IMG/VR virus record: IMGVR_UViG_3300025276_000027 | Span: 1 to 64,000 of that record | Direction: 5' to 3' (one strand) | Source: a virus | DNA: 64,000 nt | Position numbers and translations under genes: made by a program | Part shown: in pieces, positions 47,630 to 56,937 of the stretch | Position numbering within the stretch: position 1 is the first letter of the stretch | How the letters are laid out: the number at the start of each line of letters is the position of its first letter | Notes under the pieces: model-generated | The model's database searches: none | What the model was told of the DNA's origin: nothing | Seen by the model: only the letters and a program-made list of their open reading frames with translations

Positions 47630-48193
47630 TTAACTAGCCGCTAATGTAGAAAATAATATTTCTATTGGTTTACAAGCAGCACTATTACCATTATCAACTA
47701 CCTTAACTTTATACGCAGTTGATGCTGTTAAATTAGTTATCTTATAATTAAATACAGTTGTTACTATTGGAGTACTATTAGCTAATGTCCATCCTGATGG
47801 AGATATCTGTGTATCAAAATAAATATTAATACCAGTACTTGAACTCCATATACTATTCCATAATATTTCAGCAGTTGAACTTGTTATAGTAGTTGCATAT
47901 ACATTATATGGATCATGTTGTAAATCATTAGAAGTACATGCACCTAATCCATTAGATAGTATCATAGCATACTTTTGTATAATTGAATCTAAACGTTCAC
48001 CAGAAGTTATAACTATTTGACTACCAGCTGCACCAATTTGAAAAGATGTTCCTGTATAACTCACACATGCTGCGCTTTGTATATCATCACATCTCTCACT
48101 ACCTACACTACAATCAGTGTATGTACATGGATTGGTTAATGCTGTATCAGCACAACTACATTTTTCACTACATTTTGTACAATTACATGCCAT
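47630..48193 (-). CDS. Small virion protein with Cys-rich N-terminus and Fn3-like domain
   Basis: The 187-residue protein opens MACNCTKCSEKCSCAD with more Cys up to residue 43, then the module CVSYTG (C43-G48) that also occurs as CVIWQG in the 736-aa neighbour. Residues 95-185 resemble a fibronectin type III domain (AEILWNS, then YKITNLTASTAYKVKVVD). The likely role is a decoration or tail-fibre component held to the virion by the Cys-containing part. It starts 20 nt after its neighbour's stop and is followed by a strong terminator. Without the Cys pattern the Fn3 call alone would be moderate. Confidence 0.65.
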   Translation of the reverse strand: MACNCTKCSEKCSCADTALTNPCTYTDCSVGSERCDDIQSAACVSYTGTSFQIGAAGSQIVITSGERLDSIIQKYAMILSNGLGACTSNDLQHDPYNVYATTITSSTAEILWNSIWSSSTGINIYFDTQISPSGWTLANSTPIVTTVFNYKITNLTASTAYKVKVVDNGNSAACKPIEILFSTLAAS

Positions 48194-48212
48194 TCTTTTA
48201 ATTTTTAATTTA

Positions 48213-50423
48213 TTAACAAGCAGATGTTATTTCCGCCTGTATATTAGCTGCATCAAAGGTATTATTATAATTTCCACCAGTTGTTGTTGCTAAATATCTC
48301 CATGGATAAACTAATGATCCACCTGGAGGAGTATAACCTGCATCAACACCTGGGCCTAATATAAATATCTTAACTCCTTGAGTTAAAGCTTGAGTTGCTA
48401 ATGTTTGAATAAATGTCCAATCATTTGCATCAAACTTTCCATCATCACCACCTGGTAATACATCTGTTCCTACAATTATAAATCTAGCAACACCCACTCT
48501 CCATATTCCAGTAAAATTGTTATTCAATACTCTATTAATAGCTTGATCTGTACATTCTGGTCCGGTAGATCCACCATACCCAATTTGTACACATGTTCCT
48601 ACTCCACCTGGGCTATTTAATAAATTTAATTGTGTTGTTGCAGTTGTTGCATTGTTAGTTTGAAACATTTCCCATGCAGAAATAAATAATTGATGACCAC
48701 TATTTCCTGGATAATTTAATCTTTGTGCTGCTGGTAAACTTGTATATTCTGTACAAGCATTATAATTAGGTGTAACACCAAAATTATCTTCATCAGCTGT
48801 TGTAATAGATATTCTATATTCATTTCCAGCTGAAACTTGATTTTGTATAGTAGTAATTAAACTTGCAAAACCAGTTTTAAGAGCATTAATTGAAGTACCC
48901 ATACTACCTGAATAATCCATAATAAATGCTACGTCCATTCCATCATCACAGGCAGCTGCTGCAGATGTTGTTTTAAAGTTTGTTTTAGCAGTACACACTT
49001 CTACTACACCTCCAAATGTATTTGTTATTCTTACATCATATGATGTTCCAGGTGTTAAGCCTGTAAATGTATGACTTGGTGTAGGAGTTGGATTAGTTAA
49101 AGTAGTTGTTGCTACAACAACTGCACCATCTAAAATATCTACTATATAAGTTGCTGTTGTTCCTAATGTATTTGTTAATGTTACTGTTGCTTGAGTACTT
49201 GTTATTGCACTTACAACAACTGCTGGACATGGTACTATACCACCTACAACACTACTTTGATCATTTTGACAAGTATTTACACCATCAGTAAAACTATATG
49301 AGACAGCTATATTTATATTCCCAGAAGTATTTAATGATCCTGTACTAAATAAATATCCGCCTGCATTATTTTGTAGAGATGATATACTAACTGTTGTTGT
49401 TAAACTACTTCCAAGTGAATCTGTTATTGTTATATTACTAAAACCAGATGAGTCACTATATGTAGCAGGTATACTTGAACCTGTAAAATTAAACAAAATA
49501 CCATTTATTGTTCCGTTAGCTGCTAATGATTTAGATGTTGTATAATTATATACTATAGCATCACATGCACCAGGGCAACAATTTGTTTGTATAGCCGCAA
49601 CTGCAGTATATAAATCATCAATTACCACCCATGCATTTTGAACTGATTGAGCTAAATTAGATGGGGAATTATTATATCCTGCAATTGATCCATAAGATAC
49701 TGCAGAATTTGTTAAAGTTAAATATGAACCTGTAATTACTGTTTGAGCAATTGCAGATGAAATAGCTGATGGTGTTCCCACAGCTGTTTGCAATGCACAA
49801 AATGCACTTTCAAGTGCTGTAACTACTACTGATACATTTGTTAGTTGACCTATCGTACTTGTTACACAAGTTGGTACAATTTGAACTTCTGTTATAGCTC
49901 CACTACAAGGTAATACACATGCTTCTAATACATCTATTCTAGTATCTAAACTAGTTAATGTTGTATTGATTGTTGTTATACTTGCTAAATTTGTACATAC
50001 CTGATTTGCTATAAGTAAAGCAAAAGCATCTAAACGTAACTCAGTTACTGGATTACCACTTGCATCATTATATTTCAAACATGCAGGTAATGTCATCATT
50101 GGTAGTGGAGTACTAGGACCAAGTGATGAAATGCTATTAGCACAAATTTGAGTAACCATAGCCTGTAATACAGGAACTAAAGTTGTAGGAGTTGTACCTT
50201 GAATGTTTAAACATGATAAATCTAACCCTGTAAGACTTGGGTTAGCTGATACTCCGTCTGTTATTATTTTACAAACTTTATCACCAATCTTTTTAGTAAC
50301 TTCACTGATTGTATCACCAGTACAAAGCTCTATACATGCAATGTCCGGCCCTTGCCATATTACACAATTAGATGATATGTTATTACATCCATTTGTAGTT
50401 ATACTTGAATTCGTTGGGATCAT
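48213..50423 (-). CDS. Tail fibre-type protein with Fn3 and vWA domains
   Basis: The 736-residue product begins with a Cys-bearing attachment-like module (NCVIWQGPDIACIELCTGD, 19-37) of a type I recall from crAss-like tail proteins. A Ser/Thr-rich, probably trimeric helical and beta region follows. Residues about 400-490 are Fn3-like (ATVTLTNTLG, FTGLTPGTSYDVRI). The last 240 residues form a von Willebrand A domain with metal site D503-Y-S-G-S507-M and a later strand RFIIVGTDVLPGGDDG. The vWA would sit at the distal end and could bind a surface ligand via Mg2+. It has its own promoter-like motif 52 nt upstream. This is a second vWA in the same virion gene set. Confidence 0.75.
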   Translation of the reverse strand: MIPTNSSITTNGCNNISSNCVIWQGPDIACIELCTGDTISEVTKKIGDKVCKIITDGVSANPSLTGLDLSCLNIQGTTPTTLVPVLQAMVTQICANSISSLGPSTPLPMMTLPACLKYNDASGNPVTELRLDAFALLIANQVCTNLASITTINTTLTSLDTRIDVLEACVLPCSGAITEVQIVPTCVTSTIGQLTNVSVVVTALESAFCALQTAVGTPSAISSAIAQTVITGSYLTLTNSAVSYGSIAGYNNSPSNLAQSVQNAWVVIDDLYTAVAAIQTNCCPGACDAIVYNYTTSKSLAANGTINGILFNFTGSSIPATYSDSSGFSNITITDSLGSSLTTTVSISSLQNNAGGYLFSTGSLNTSGNINIAVSYSFTDGVNTCQNDQSSVVGGIVPCPAVVVSAITSTQATVTLTNTLGTTATYIVDILDGAVVVATTTLTNPTPTPSHTFTGLTPGTSYDVRITNTFGGVVEVCTAKTNFKTTSAAAACDDGMDVAFIMDYSGSMGTSINALKTGFASLITTIQNQVSAGNEYRISITTADEDNFGVTPNYNACTEYTSLPAAQRLNYPGNSGHQLFISAWEMFQTNNATTATTQLNLLNSPGGVGTCVQIGYGGSTGPECTDQAINRVLNNNFTGIWRVGVARFIIVGTDVLPGGDDGKFDANDWTFIQTLATQALTQGVKIFILGPGVDAGYTPPGGSLVYPWRYLATTTGGNYNNTFDAANIQAEITSAC

Positions 50424-50474
50424 AAATATTTTATTTAATTATAATGCACTGATTGGTTAAAGACTGTACAATTA

Positions 50475-50485
50475 TAATATACAAA
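50475..50485 (-). promoter_or_regulatory. Late promoter-like motif
   Basis: An exact TTTGTATATTA on the minus strand, followed by TAATTG, 52 nt upstream of the 50423 start codon and beyond the stop of the 82-aa gene. It would drive the 736- and 187-aa genes up to the terminator at 47557-47580. Confidence 0.55.
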
Positions 50486-50554
50486 AATTTTTAAAACCAA
50501 ACAAGAAAGTGAAGTCTTAAAAATTTTTGAAAATATTTATATAAGTAAGAAAGT

Positions 50555-50803
50555 TTATCCTTCTTGCACTTCTAATTCTTTTATTTCTCCTGATGCTAAA
50601 TCAACATTAACTCTACCATAAACTTCCTCCAATGCTTTTGCATTTTCATTCCATCTTTCTTGGATTTCTAAATGTTTAGATAAGAGTTGAGACTTAACTA
50701 CTTCCGCATTACCCAATTGACCAAGTATGTTGTTTACTTCTTGTTGTAATTCTGTAAGAGTTTCTAATTCTTTTTTAGAAATCTTTTTTGTTTTTTTTGC
50801 CAT
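50555..50803 (-). CDS. Small coiled-coil protein next to the long fibre gene
   Basis: The 82-residue protein has a Lys-rich start (MAKKTKKISKKEL), a long heptad-like helix (about 10-62, LTELQQEVNNILGQLGN to ERWNENAKALEEVYG) and a short strand end (RVNVDLASGEIKELEV). I have the impression of a recurrent small phage protein but know no function. It has a promoter-like motif of its own and lies between the 1998-aa fibre and the 736-aa vWA protein, so a fibre chaperone or minor structural role is plausible. Confidence 0.6.
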   Translation of the reverse strand: MAKKTKKISKKELETLTELQQEVNNILGQLGNAEVVKSQLLSKHLEIQERWNENAKALEEVYGRVNVDLASGEIKELEVQEG

Positions 50804-50830
50804 GGTTTTAATTTTAAAATTATATATATA

Positions 50831-50841
50831 TATTATACAAA
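50831..50841 (-). promoter_or_regulatory. Late promoter-like motif, one mismatch
   Basis: The minus strand reads TTTGTATAATA, one base from the consensus, with the TATAAT portion identical to a bacterial -10 box. It lies 28 nt upstream of the 50803 start codon in a very AT-rich gap of 80 nt. Confidence 0.5.
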
Positions 50842-50883
50842 TATAATAAAATAATATTAATTGTTATTGTTATTTTTATTTAT

Positions 50884-53800
50884 TTAAAAAGTTGCAGTAT
50901 CCCAAACTCTGTATCTAAGTTTTATTCTTATTGATGTAACGGCTGTGGATATATTCAAGCTGGAAGAAACTCTTCTGAGTGTAGTTTCCTTATCAGGTCT
51001 GTAAGTTCTATTTAAAGTAGATCGGCCAGTGTCATTTTCATACATTCCAGAACTATAAGCACTAGCAGCACCATTTGCATAAGTTATACTGTTTAATGTT
51101 TCTCCAGTTATATAAGCTACAAGATCCGCATCATTAGCGTCATTTGAATCCTGATCAATTTCATACCGTTGATTTATTGATGTTTGATTTGTGTTGTAAC
51201 TATAGTTTACTAAAAAAGTAGCTTTTTCTACTATAACATATTTATTTGTTCCTGGTGATTTTAAAAGTGTAATTCCACTACCATTTGCTGTAGGTAGGGC
51301 ATTCATTTCAGCTCTAGTAAATTCAAATGTTGCCTCTTGAGCTGTTCTTACTACATTACCATTTGCCATCGTACCTAAATCAGATGTAGTATCTGACATA
51401 TTACCACCTGATGGACTAAAGTTTTGAATTGGTCCTACTCCTGAATTGGGAGTACTTGAAGTATTTGTTGCTATATAACCGTTTAAAAGTAAATTACTAG
51501 AACAACCTAAAGTACCTAATGAATTAATTATATTACCTCTAAGAGTTCCCTCTACATTTACGTTTTGTACATATGATGCAGGAGCTCCAAAGTATATGGT
51601 GTTCCCTGAAGCTCCTCCTTGAATAAAAGCATATCCAGATGATTTATAAATAGTTAAATAGTTGGTTCCAGCATCTTGTATAGTTAATGAACCTGTATTT
51701 CCCTCTCCTATTGTCATAGAACCACCCAGGTTTAAATTACCTGCAAATTTACTATTAGAATTAGTATCTATAGAATAAGTCGTACTATTATTCATAAACA
51801 GACTACCACCTTTTGTTTTTCTTAAATCCCAAGAAGCCCAATTAGCATTTAAAAAACCATAGTCAGTACCAGCTCCATATATTTGCCAAACGTGATTACC
51901 ATTTCCTGCAAATGCAGAAAACCCAGCATCTGAACTTGAGCCACCAGCTTGATAATAAAGATTTTGAACAGTATTTCCTTTTGCTAAATAACCTTGAGTA
52001 TTGCCTCCAATTTGTACATACCCGGCTGTTGTAAGATTCCCACCTGTAGTCATATTTCCTGAAAGGTCTATATCTCCAGCTGTACTAATAGTTAATCTTT
52101 TTATACCGGTACTTGCTGTTCCAGAAGAAGCTGGTCCAGTATATATCTCAAATGCTCCAGCAATAAACCTAATATATGTTTGTCCTTGTGCTGCAACTTT
52201 TCTTCCGTAATAAGGAGAACCCGCTATATTTGCACCAATACCAGAGCCATTATATGTTACACCAGGCTCAGAACACCACATGTCTATAAAAGCTTTACGG
52301 TCATCAAGAGCATCATTATAAAATAAATTAAATCGTGATGTACTATGACCACCTTCTAATGTAAGAAGTGTTGAAGGACTGGCAGTTCCAATACCTAATC
52401 TATTATTACTATCATCCCAGTATAGAGCAGCATCTGCACTTAAAGAAGTAGTTCCACTCCAAAAAGCAACTCTTGTAGCAACACCAGAACCTGTCAATGT
52501 ACCTGTATTTGTAGTATAACCTTGATTTTTTACAAATGCTGTAGTAGCTAAATAAGTAGAGCTATCTGCTGTTGATCTTGTTACAGATATTGGCGTTGTT
52601 GTAAATGTTTTTGCTCCTGCTATAGATTGCGTACCTGAAGTTCTAACAACTGTACTGTCTACTAATAATCCTGTAGATGATTGTGATAATCCATCACCTG
52701 CTCCTACAGTTAAAGTACCAGTTGAAGTTATTGTACCACCTGATATTCCGTTACCAGTTGCAACTGATGTTACACCTGAACTACTTGAAGTACCAGCTCC
52801 AATTAGACTTCTTACTTCTGCGGCTGAAATACCTGTATTTAACGAAGGTAATGAACCGTCACTTAATATTGCAGCTGTTGATGTACCATCACCACCTCCA
52901 CCTCCAGAACTTACATTTGGTATTTTTATTAAAACCCAGGCTGCAGAGCTAAAATCAACTCCACCTTGCATGTTATTAGTTTCACTTGGATACTCATCAA
53001 AGAATCCATATATGTTATCATCATTACCAAACCCAGCAGTTTCAAAACTATCTTGCCCACTAAAAGTTCTTGTAGCAGTAACAGTTATTTTTGCATCATC
53101 TGCAGTATCCCAAGCAAAGGCACTTGCAGTTGCTGTTGTATAAGCTGCAGATGGATTTGTAACATTAGCATCTGACATACCCACAGACGTTTGAAGAGGA
53201 TTTATCCATCTTCCAAAACCATCATAACTACCATTTATATTCCAACCAAATTTATTATTACCACTATGGTTAGGGCCAACAGATGTCATACCATTTGTTG
53301 CTCCACCACTAAAAAAGAATTTCCATTTTCTACCTTGTGGAACACCATAAATAAAATCAATTGTTCTAGTATCTCTCCATCTAGAAAAATCAGTAGCACC
53401 CATTATTCTAACTTCTGTAGGAAAACTATCACCAAAATCAGCTGAAAATGAAGTTGTTTCATTTTGTGCTGTACCCAAAGATAATCCACTTACAGAACCC
53501 CATGTACCATTTAGTGCTATAGTATTCATTGCACTAGCAGCAAATCTACCTACTAAAATCCATTCACCATAATCATCTGTAATTACTCTACATTTTTGTA
53601 AACCTCCATTAGGTGTATCTATTAATCTAACTGAAGATGTATATACACCAAAACTTTTTACAGTAGCTACAGCTTCAAGATTGCTTTCAGGAGTTGTTAT
53701 ATTGTTTGTAAAAGTTGCAGGGCCATCAGCTGCTATAGTTAATCTTGTACCAAATCCAGCTGAACCATTTTGTGTTTGAAAAACTAAAGAACCTTTATCA

Positions 53801-56800
53801 TCTGCCCCATCCCTAAAGCCTGCTACTGTTGCTACACTATCACCATTATTACTAAATATTATTTCTCCAAATGCACCATTTGTACCATTTGTTCTTTTAC
53901 CATACATAATCATAGTAGCTACTGAAGATGTAGTGCCTACACTTGATACAGTTAAATTAGCATCTATTGTAGTATTTCCATTTAAATAACTTGTACCATT
54001 GTTGTAAAAATCATAACTTGTATTTGCTGCTCCTACATATACTCCTGGAGCTACTATATCTCCTAGAAAAGCTGCACCTTGATTAAAACTAAAAGCACTT
54101 CCAGCATTTATATTACCATCTGTTATAGTAATAGTATTATTAAAATATCCAAAATTCCATCTTTTGGTTGATCCACCAAGTGTTGAAGCAGCATCCGCTG
54201 CGGGTAAAATATCTCCTTGAAAAGTTACAGTAGCACTGCCATATCCATATCTAAATACTTCACTATTAGTTCCTGCTTCTCTACGGTAAAAAGAAATTGT
54301 ATCTGTTGTACTATTTCCAAAAGCAGGACTACCGTCACCATTGTAAACTATACCACCCCCATAAGTTGTAGATTGCCCTACGTAAACTACACCAGTTCCT
54401 TGTGAATCTCCATAAGCTTCTAAACTTGCTTGATAGCTATCTCCAGCCAAAGATCTAATAGCTCTATTTTGAGTAGCTGATGTTGTTCCAGCCTCTAAGT
54501 CTGCACCTGAAGTAATAAATACACTCGTTGATGATATATTATTAAGGCCTGTCCAAACTGCAACACCTCTTGTTGTCAAACGTTGACCTTGCACATTACC
54601 TACTTGTGTATTGTCAATTTTTTGCCATGTGTCTGTAGCTAAATCTGCCCTTATACACCAATCTCCAACTGCCCAAACATTAGGTGTTGTACCATTACCA
54701 TTTGGTGCAGAACTACCAGCAACACTTACTATATAATAATTACCTGGTATATGTGTTGCTACAGCTTGTAAATCTGGAGATCCACCACCACTAATACCTG
54801 AAGCATCCCATTCACTTACAAATTTTACAGCTCCTGTTGTAGCTGTATCAATAGCTGTTTGTATTTGCGCTCCCGTTGCTAAATTAGCAGAAGATGAACT
54901 TACCGTACCAGTTATAGCTGATACTACACGAGCAGTTGATGAACCACTTACGTTTATTGTACTTCCTCCGTCATCACTAACACTTGTAACTCCTGAACTA
55001 CTAGATGTTCCTGCACCTATTAAAGTTCTAACTTCAAGACCTGTAATTCCACTGTTTAAAGTAGGAGTACTTCCATTAGAAATTATTGCAGGAGTTTCTC
55101 CTGAACCATCATTAGTTGTTAAGTTTCTATATTGAGTAGTATCACCTCCTGAGTACACAGGTCCAGTAGTTACAATACCACCTTGATCTACTTGATCTAA
55201 ATCTACTTGTCCTGCTGTTGTAAAACTTGCCCATGCTGCTGCTGATATACCTCCGGGAGGATCAGCGTCTGGAGTAAAATCTTCTCTTACCCAACCATTA
55301 GATTGGAAGTCATCTCCAAGTATTGCAATATTAAGATTGTTTGTAGCATCATCAATATATACTTGAAGTGCAGCCCCCTGATATGTAGTATCATCTTTAA
55401 TTCTTAGGTATCTAAGAACTGATGTACCAAATCTATTGTTGGCTAAAACTGTAATTGTGTTTGAACCATCTGTTCCAAACATATGACCTGCATAAAAAAT
55501 AACAGATTGATGTCTTGAACTTGCTGTATCCCATAACCCAAATCTACCAATTGCTCTGTCTCCACCATTTGTTGCTATAGTATACCATCCAATTGCTGTA
55601 TTATCAATTGAATCTTTTTGAACATAGCCTCTTTCCAAAAAGGTTTCTATGTTTACAGTATCTAAACCTGTAACATGACCAAACCCATCTAATGTTACAT
55701 CTTGTATTACTACTCCATTTGATCCATTCACGGAACCTTGACTTGATGTATCTGCGTGAGATAAACTTCCCGTACTTGTTATTGTACCACCTGTTAAACC
55801 TGCTCCAGATCCTACAGCAGTTACTGTACCTGTACCAACACCTGAAGTAACAGAAGTTATATTACCAGAAGCATCAGAACGTAAAGTACCTGCACCATAA
55901 GTGTTAAATCTAATAGCACCAGCTGTAGAAACTCCAAATCTTGGTTGTCCGCTTGTTTCAAGTTGAAAAGGAACATAAGAGCCAGTACTTCCATAAGTAA
56001 CTGCAAGATTACCTACAGTATCATTAACTGCCATTAATATTTGATTATCATTAGTGCCAGTATTATCTAAAGCTGCAATTTCTCCTTTTACTAATAACTC
56101 TCTACCAAGTGCAGGACCTGTGCCAATACCAACGCTTTTAGAAAAGTAATTACCTATACCAGTTTCTCCCCATGACCATAGCCCTGTTGAGCTGGCTTCT
56201 ATACCTCTCCAGTCTGTAGCTCCACCGCCACTCATGTATATTCTTTCGTTACCCCCTCTTATATATAAACTTGAATTAACATACAAATCACCTGTTAGTG
56301 GTTTTGTATTTCCAGCTGTTAGTGGTAAGAAAACTCCGTCACCTGGCGTAAGAGCATCAGCATATGCTTTGGTGACAAAGTTAGCAGCAGCAGTAGGGGT
56401 AATACCAGATACTAAACCTGTAAAAGTTGCGTTTTGTGATGTGTCAATTGTTAACGCTTTAATACTATTTGTGTCAAAAACTAAATCATGATTTGAATAA
56501 GTTCCAACGTGTGCGTTTCCATCTTGTGCATAAAGCAATAATTTAACATTATTAGTCGTATCTTGTATTGTTAATATTGGGGTACCTGCACTTATTAAAC
56601 TAACATTTCCTGCAAAAGTTGAGAGTGCTTGCTGATTTATAAATAAAGCGTTGGTAGTTGTTGATCCGTTTGTTATTTGAAAATTATATTGACCCGTACT
56701 ATTAGTACCACCTCTTGATTTAAAAACAGAAGTTGAACCAGATTGCTTTATTACAAGTTGTAAGTCACTTGCAACAGTGTCGTTTATTGTTAGTTCAGGT

Positions 56801-56880
56801 TGGTTTTTAGTTATTGTTATATTTCCAGCAATAGTTGCACTACCTGTTACATTAAGACCATTATAAAACTGTATTGCCAT
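50884..56880 (-). CDS. Long fibre protein
   Basis: This 1998-residue protein is a typical long phage fibre: Gly/Ser/Thr/Asn-rich, with repeated short beta elements (TFAGNVSL, TFQGDI, KFAGNLN), the fibre motif NRLGIGTASPSTLL, and several GVTSV-type repeats. Its first 14 residues, MAIQF then GLNVTG, match those of the 642-aa fibre gene just upstream, so both probably attach to the same virion site. A 103-nt segment is duplicated (residues about 597-631 and 1336-1370). Near 780 is the element NYYIVSVAG with WAVGDW, also seen in the 642-aa protein. The C-terminal 150 residues are a distinct globular part (EFTRAEMNALPTANGSG) and probably form the tip. Head or tail attachment cannot be told from sequence. 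It has its own promoter-like motif. Confidence 0.85.
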   Translation of the reverse strand: MAIQFYNGLNVTGSATIAGNITITKNQPELTINDTVASDLQLVIKQSGSTSVFKSRGGTNSTGQYNFQITNGSTTTNALFINQQALSTFAGNVSLISAGTPILTIQDTTNNVKLLLYAQDGNAHVGTYSNHDLVFDTNSIKALTIDTSQNATFTGLVSGITPTAAANFVTKAYADALTPGDGVFLPLTAGNTKPLTGDLYVNSSLYIRGGNERIYMSGGGATDWRGIEASSTGLWSWGETGIGNYFSKSVGIGTGPALGRELLVKGEIAALDNTGTNDNQILMAVNDTVGNLAVTYGSTGSYVPFQLETSGQPRFGVSTAGAIRFNTYGAGTLRSDASGNITSVTSGVGTGTVTAVGSGAGLTGGTITSTGSLSHADTSSQGSVNGSNGVVIQDVTLDGFGHVTGLDTVNIETFLERGYVQKDSIDNTAIGWYTIATNGGDRAIGRFGLWDTASSRHQSVIFYAGHMFGTDGSNTITVLANNRFGTSVLRYLRIKDDTTYQGAALQVYIDDATNNLNIAILGDDFQSNGWVREDFTPDADPPGGISAAAWASFTTAGQVDLDQVDQGGIVTTGPVYSGGDTTQYRNLTTNDGSGETPAIISNGSTPTLNSGITGLEVRTLIGAGTSSSSGVTSVSDDGGSTINVSGSSTARVVSAITGTVSSSSANLATGAQIQTAIDTATTGAVKFVSEWDASGISGGGSPDLQAVATHIPGNYYIVSVAGSSAPNGNGTTPNVWAVGDWCIRADLATDTWQKIDNTQVGNVQGQRLTTRGVAVWTGLNNISSTSVFITSGADLEAGTTSATQNRAIRSLAGDSYQASLEAYGDSQGTGVVYVGQSTTYGGGIVYNGDGSPAFGNSTTDTISFYRREAGTNSEVFRYGYGSATVTFQGDILPAADAASTLGGSTKRWNFGYFNNTITITDGNINAGSAFSFNQGAAFLGDIVAPGVYVGAANTSYDFYNNGTSYLNGNTTIDANLTVSSVGTTSSVATMIMYGKRTNGTNGAFGEIIFSNNGDSVATVAGFRDGADDKGSLVFQTQNGSAGFGTRLTIAADGPATFTNNITTPESNLEAVATVKSFGVYTSSVRLIDTPNGGLQKCRVITDDYGEWILVGRFAASAMNTIALNGTWGSVSGLSLGTAQNETTSFSADFGDSFPTEVRIMGATDFSRWRDTRTIDFIYGVPQGRKWKFFFSGGATNGMTSVGPNHSGNNKFGWNINGSYDGFGRWINPLQTSVGMSDANVTNPSAAYTTATASAFAWDTADDAKITVTATRTFSGQDSFETAGFGNDDNIYGFFDEYPSETNNMQGGVDFSSAAWVLIKIPNVSSGGGGGDGTSTAAILSDGSLPSLNTGISAAEVRSLIGAGTSSSSGVTSVATGNGISGGTITSTGTLTVGAGDGLSQSSTGLLVDSTVVRTSGTQSIAGAKTFTTTPISVTRSTADSSTYLATTAFVKNQGYTTNTGTLTGSGVATRVAFWSGTTSLSADAALYWDDSNNRLGIGTASPSTLLTLEGGHSTSRFNLFYNDALDDRKAFIDMWCSEPGVTYNGSGIGANIAGSPYYGRKVAAQGQTYIRFIAGAFEIYTGPASSGTASTGIKRLTISTAGDIDLSGNMTTGGNLTTAGYVQIGGNTQGYLAKGNTVQNLYYQAGGSSSDAGFSAFAGNGNHVWQIYGAGTDYGFLNANWASWDLRKTKGGSLFMNNSTTYSIDTNSNSKFAGNLNLGGSMTIGEGNTGSLTIQDAGTNYLTIYKSSGYAFIQGGASGNTIYFGAPASYVQNVNVEGTLRGNIINSLGTLGCSSNLLLNGYIATNTSSTPNSGVGPIQNFSPSGGNMSDTTSDLGTMANGNVVRTAQEATFEFTRAEMNALPTANGSGITLLKSPGTNKYVIVEKATFLVNYSYNTNQTSINQRYEIDQDSNDANDADLVAYITGETLNSITYANGAASAYSSGMYENDTGRSTLNRTYRPDKETTLRRVSSSLNISTAVTSIRIKLRYRVWDTATF
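52772..52874 (-). repeat. 103-nt intragenic repeat, copy 2 of the long fibre gene
   Basis: Codes for roughly residues 1336-1370, including NTGISAAEVRSLIGAG and the TSSSSGV stretch. About three quarters of the residues match copy 1 at 54989-55091, counted by eye. Confidence 0.7.
54989..55091 (-). repeat. 103-nt intragenic repeat, copy 1 of the long fibre gene
   Basis: Codes for roughly residues 597-631, including NSGITGLEVRTLIGAG and TSSSSGV. It is equal in length to copy 2 and lies about 2.2 kb from it in the same frame and direction. Confidence 0.7.
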
Positions 56881-56916
56881 TTTTAATAAATTAAGTTACT
56901 ATATGTTAGAAACTGC

Positions 56917-56927
56917 TAATATACAAA
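56917..56927 (-). promoter_or_regulatory. Late promoter-like motif
   Basis: An exact TTTGTATATTA on the minus strand, 37 nt upstream of the 56880 start of the long fibre and only 11 nt beyond the stop of the preceding fibre gene. Confidence 0.55.
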
Positions 56928-56937
56928 TATCCATTAA

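Noticed and set aside
38780-50423. Diversity-generating retroelement acting on the fibre or vWA genes
   Set aside because: No reverse transcriptase gene and no template/variable repeat pair was seen in the window. The 103-nt repeat is coding on both sides and differs at all base types.
50486-50554. Terminator after the 82-aa gene
   Set aside because: The AAAAATTTTT-type symmetry gives only weak AT pairs with no clear stem and T-tract.
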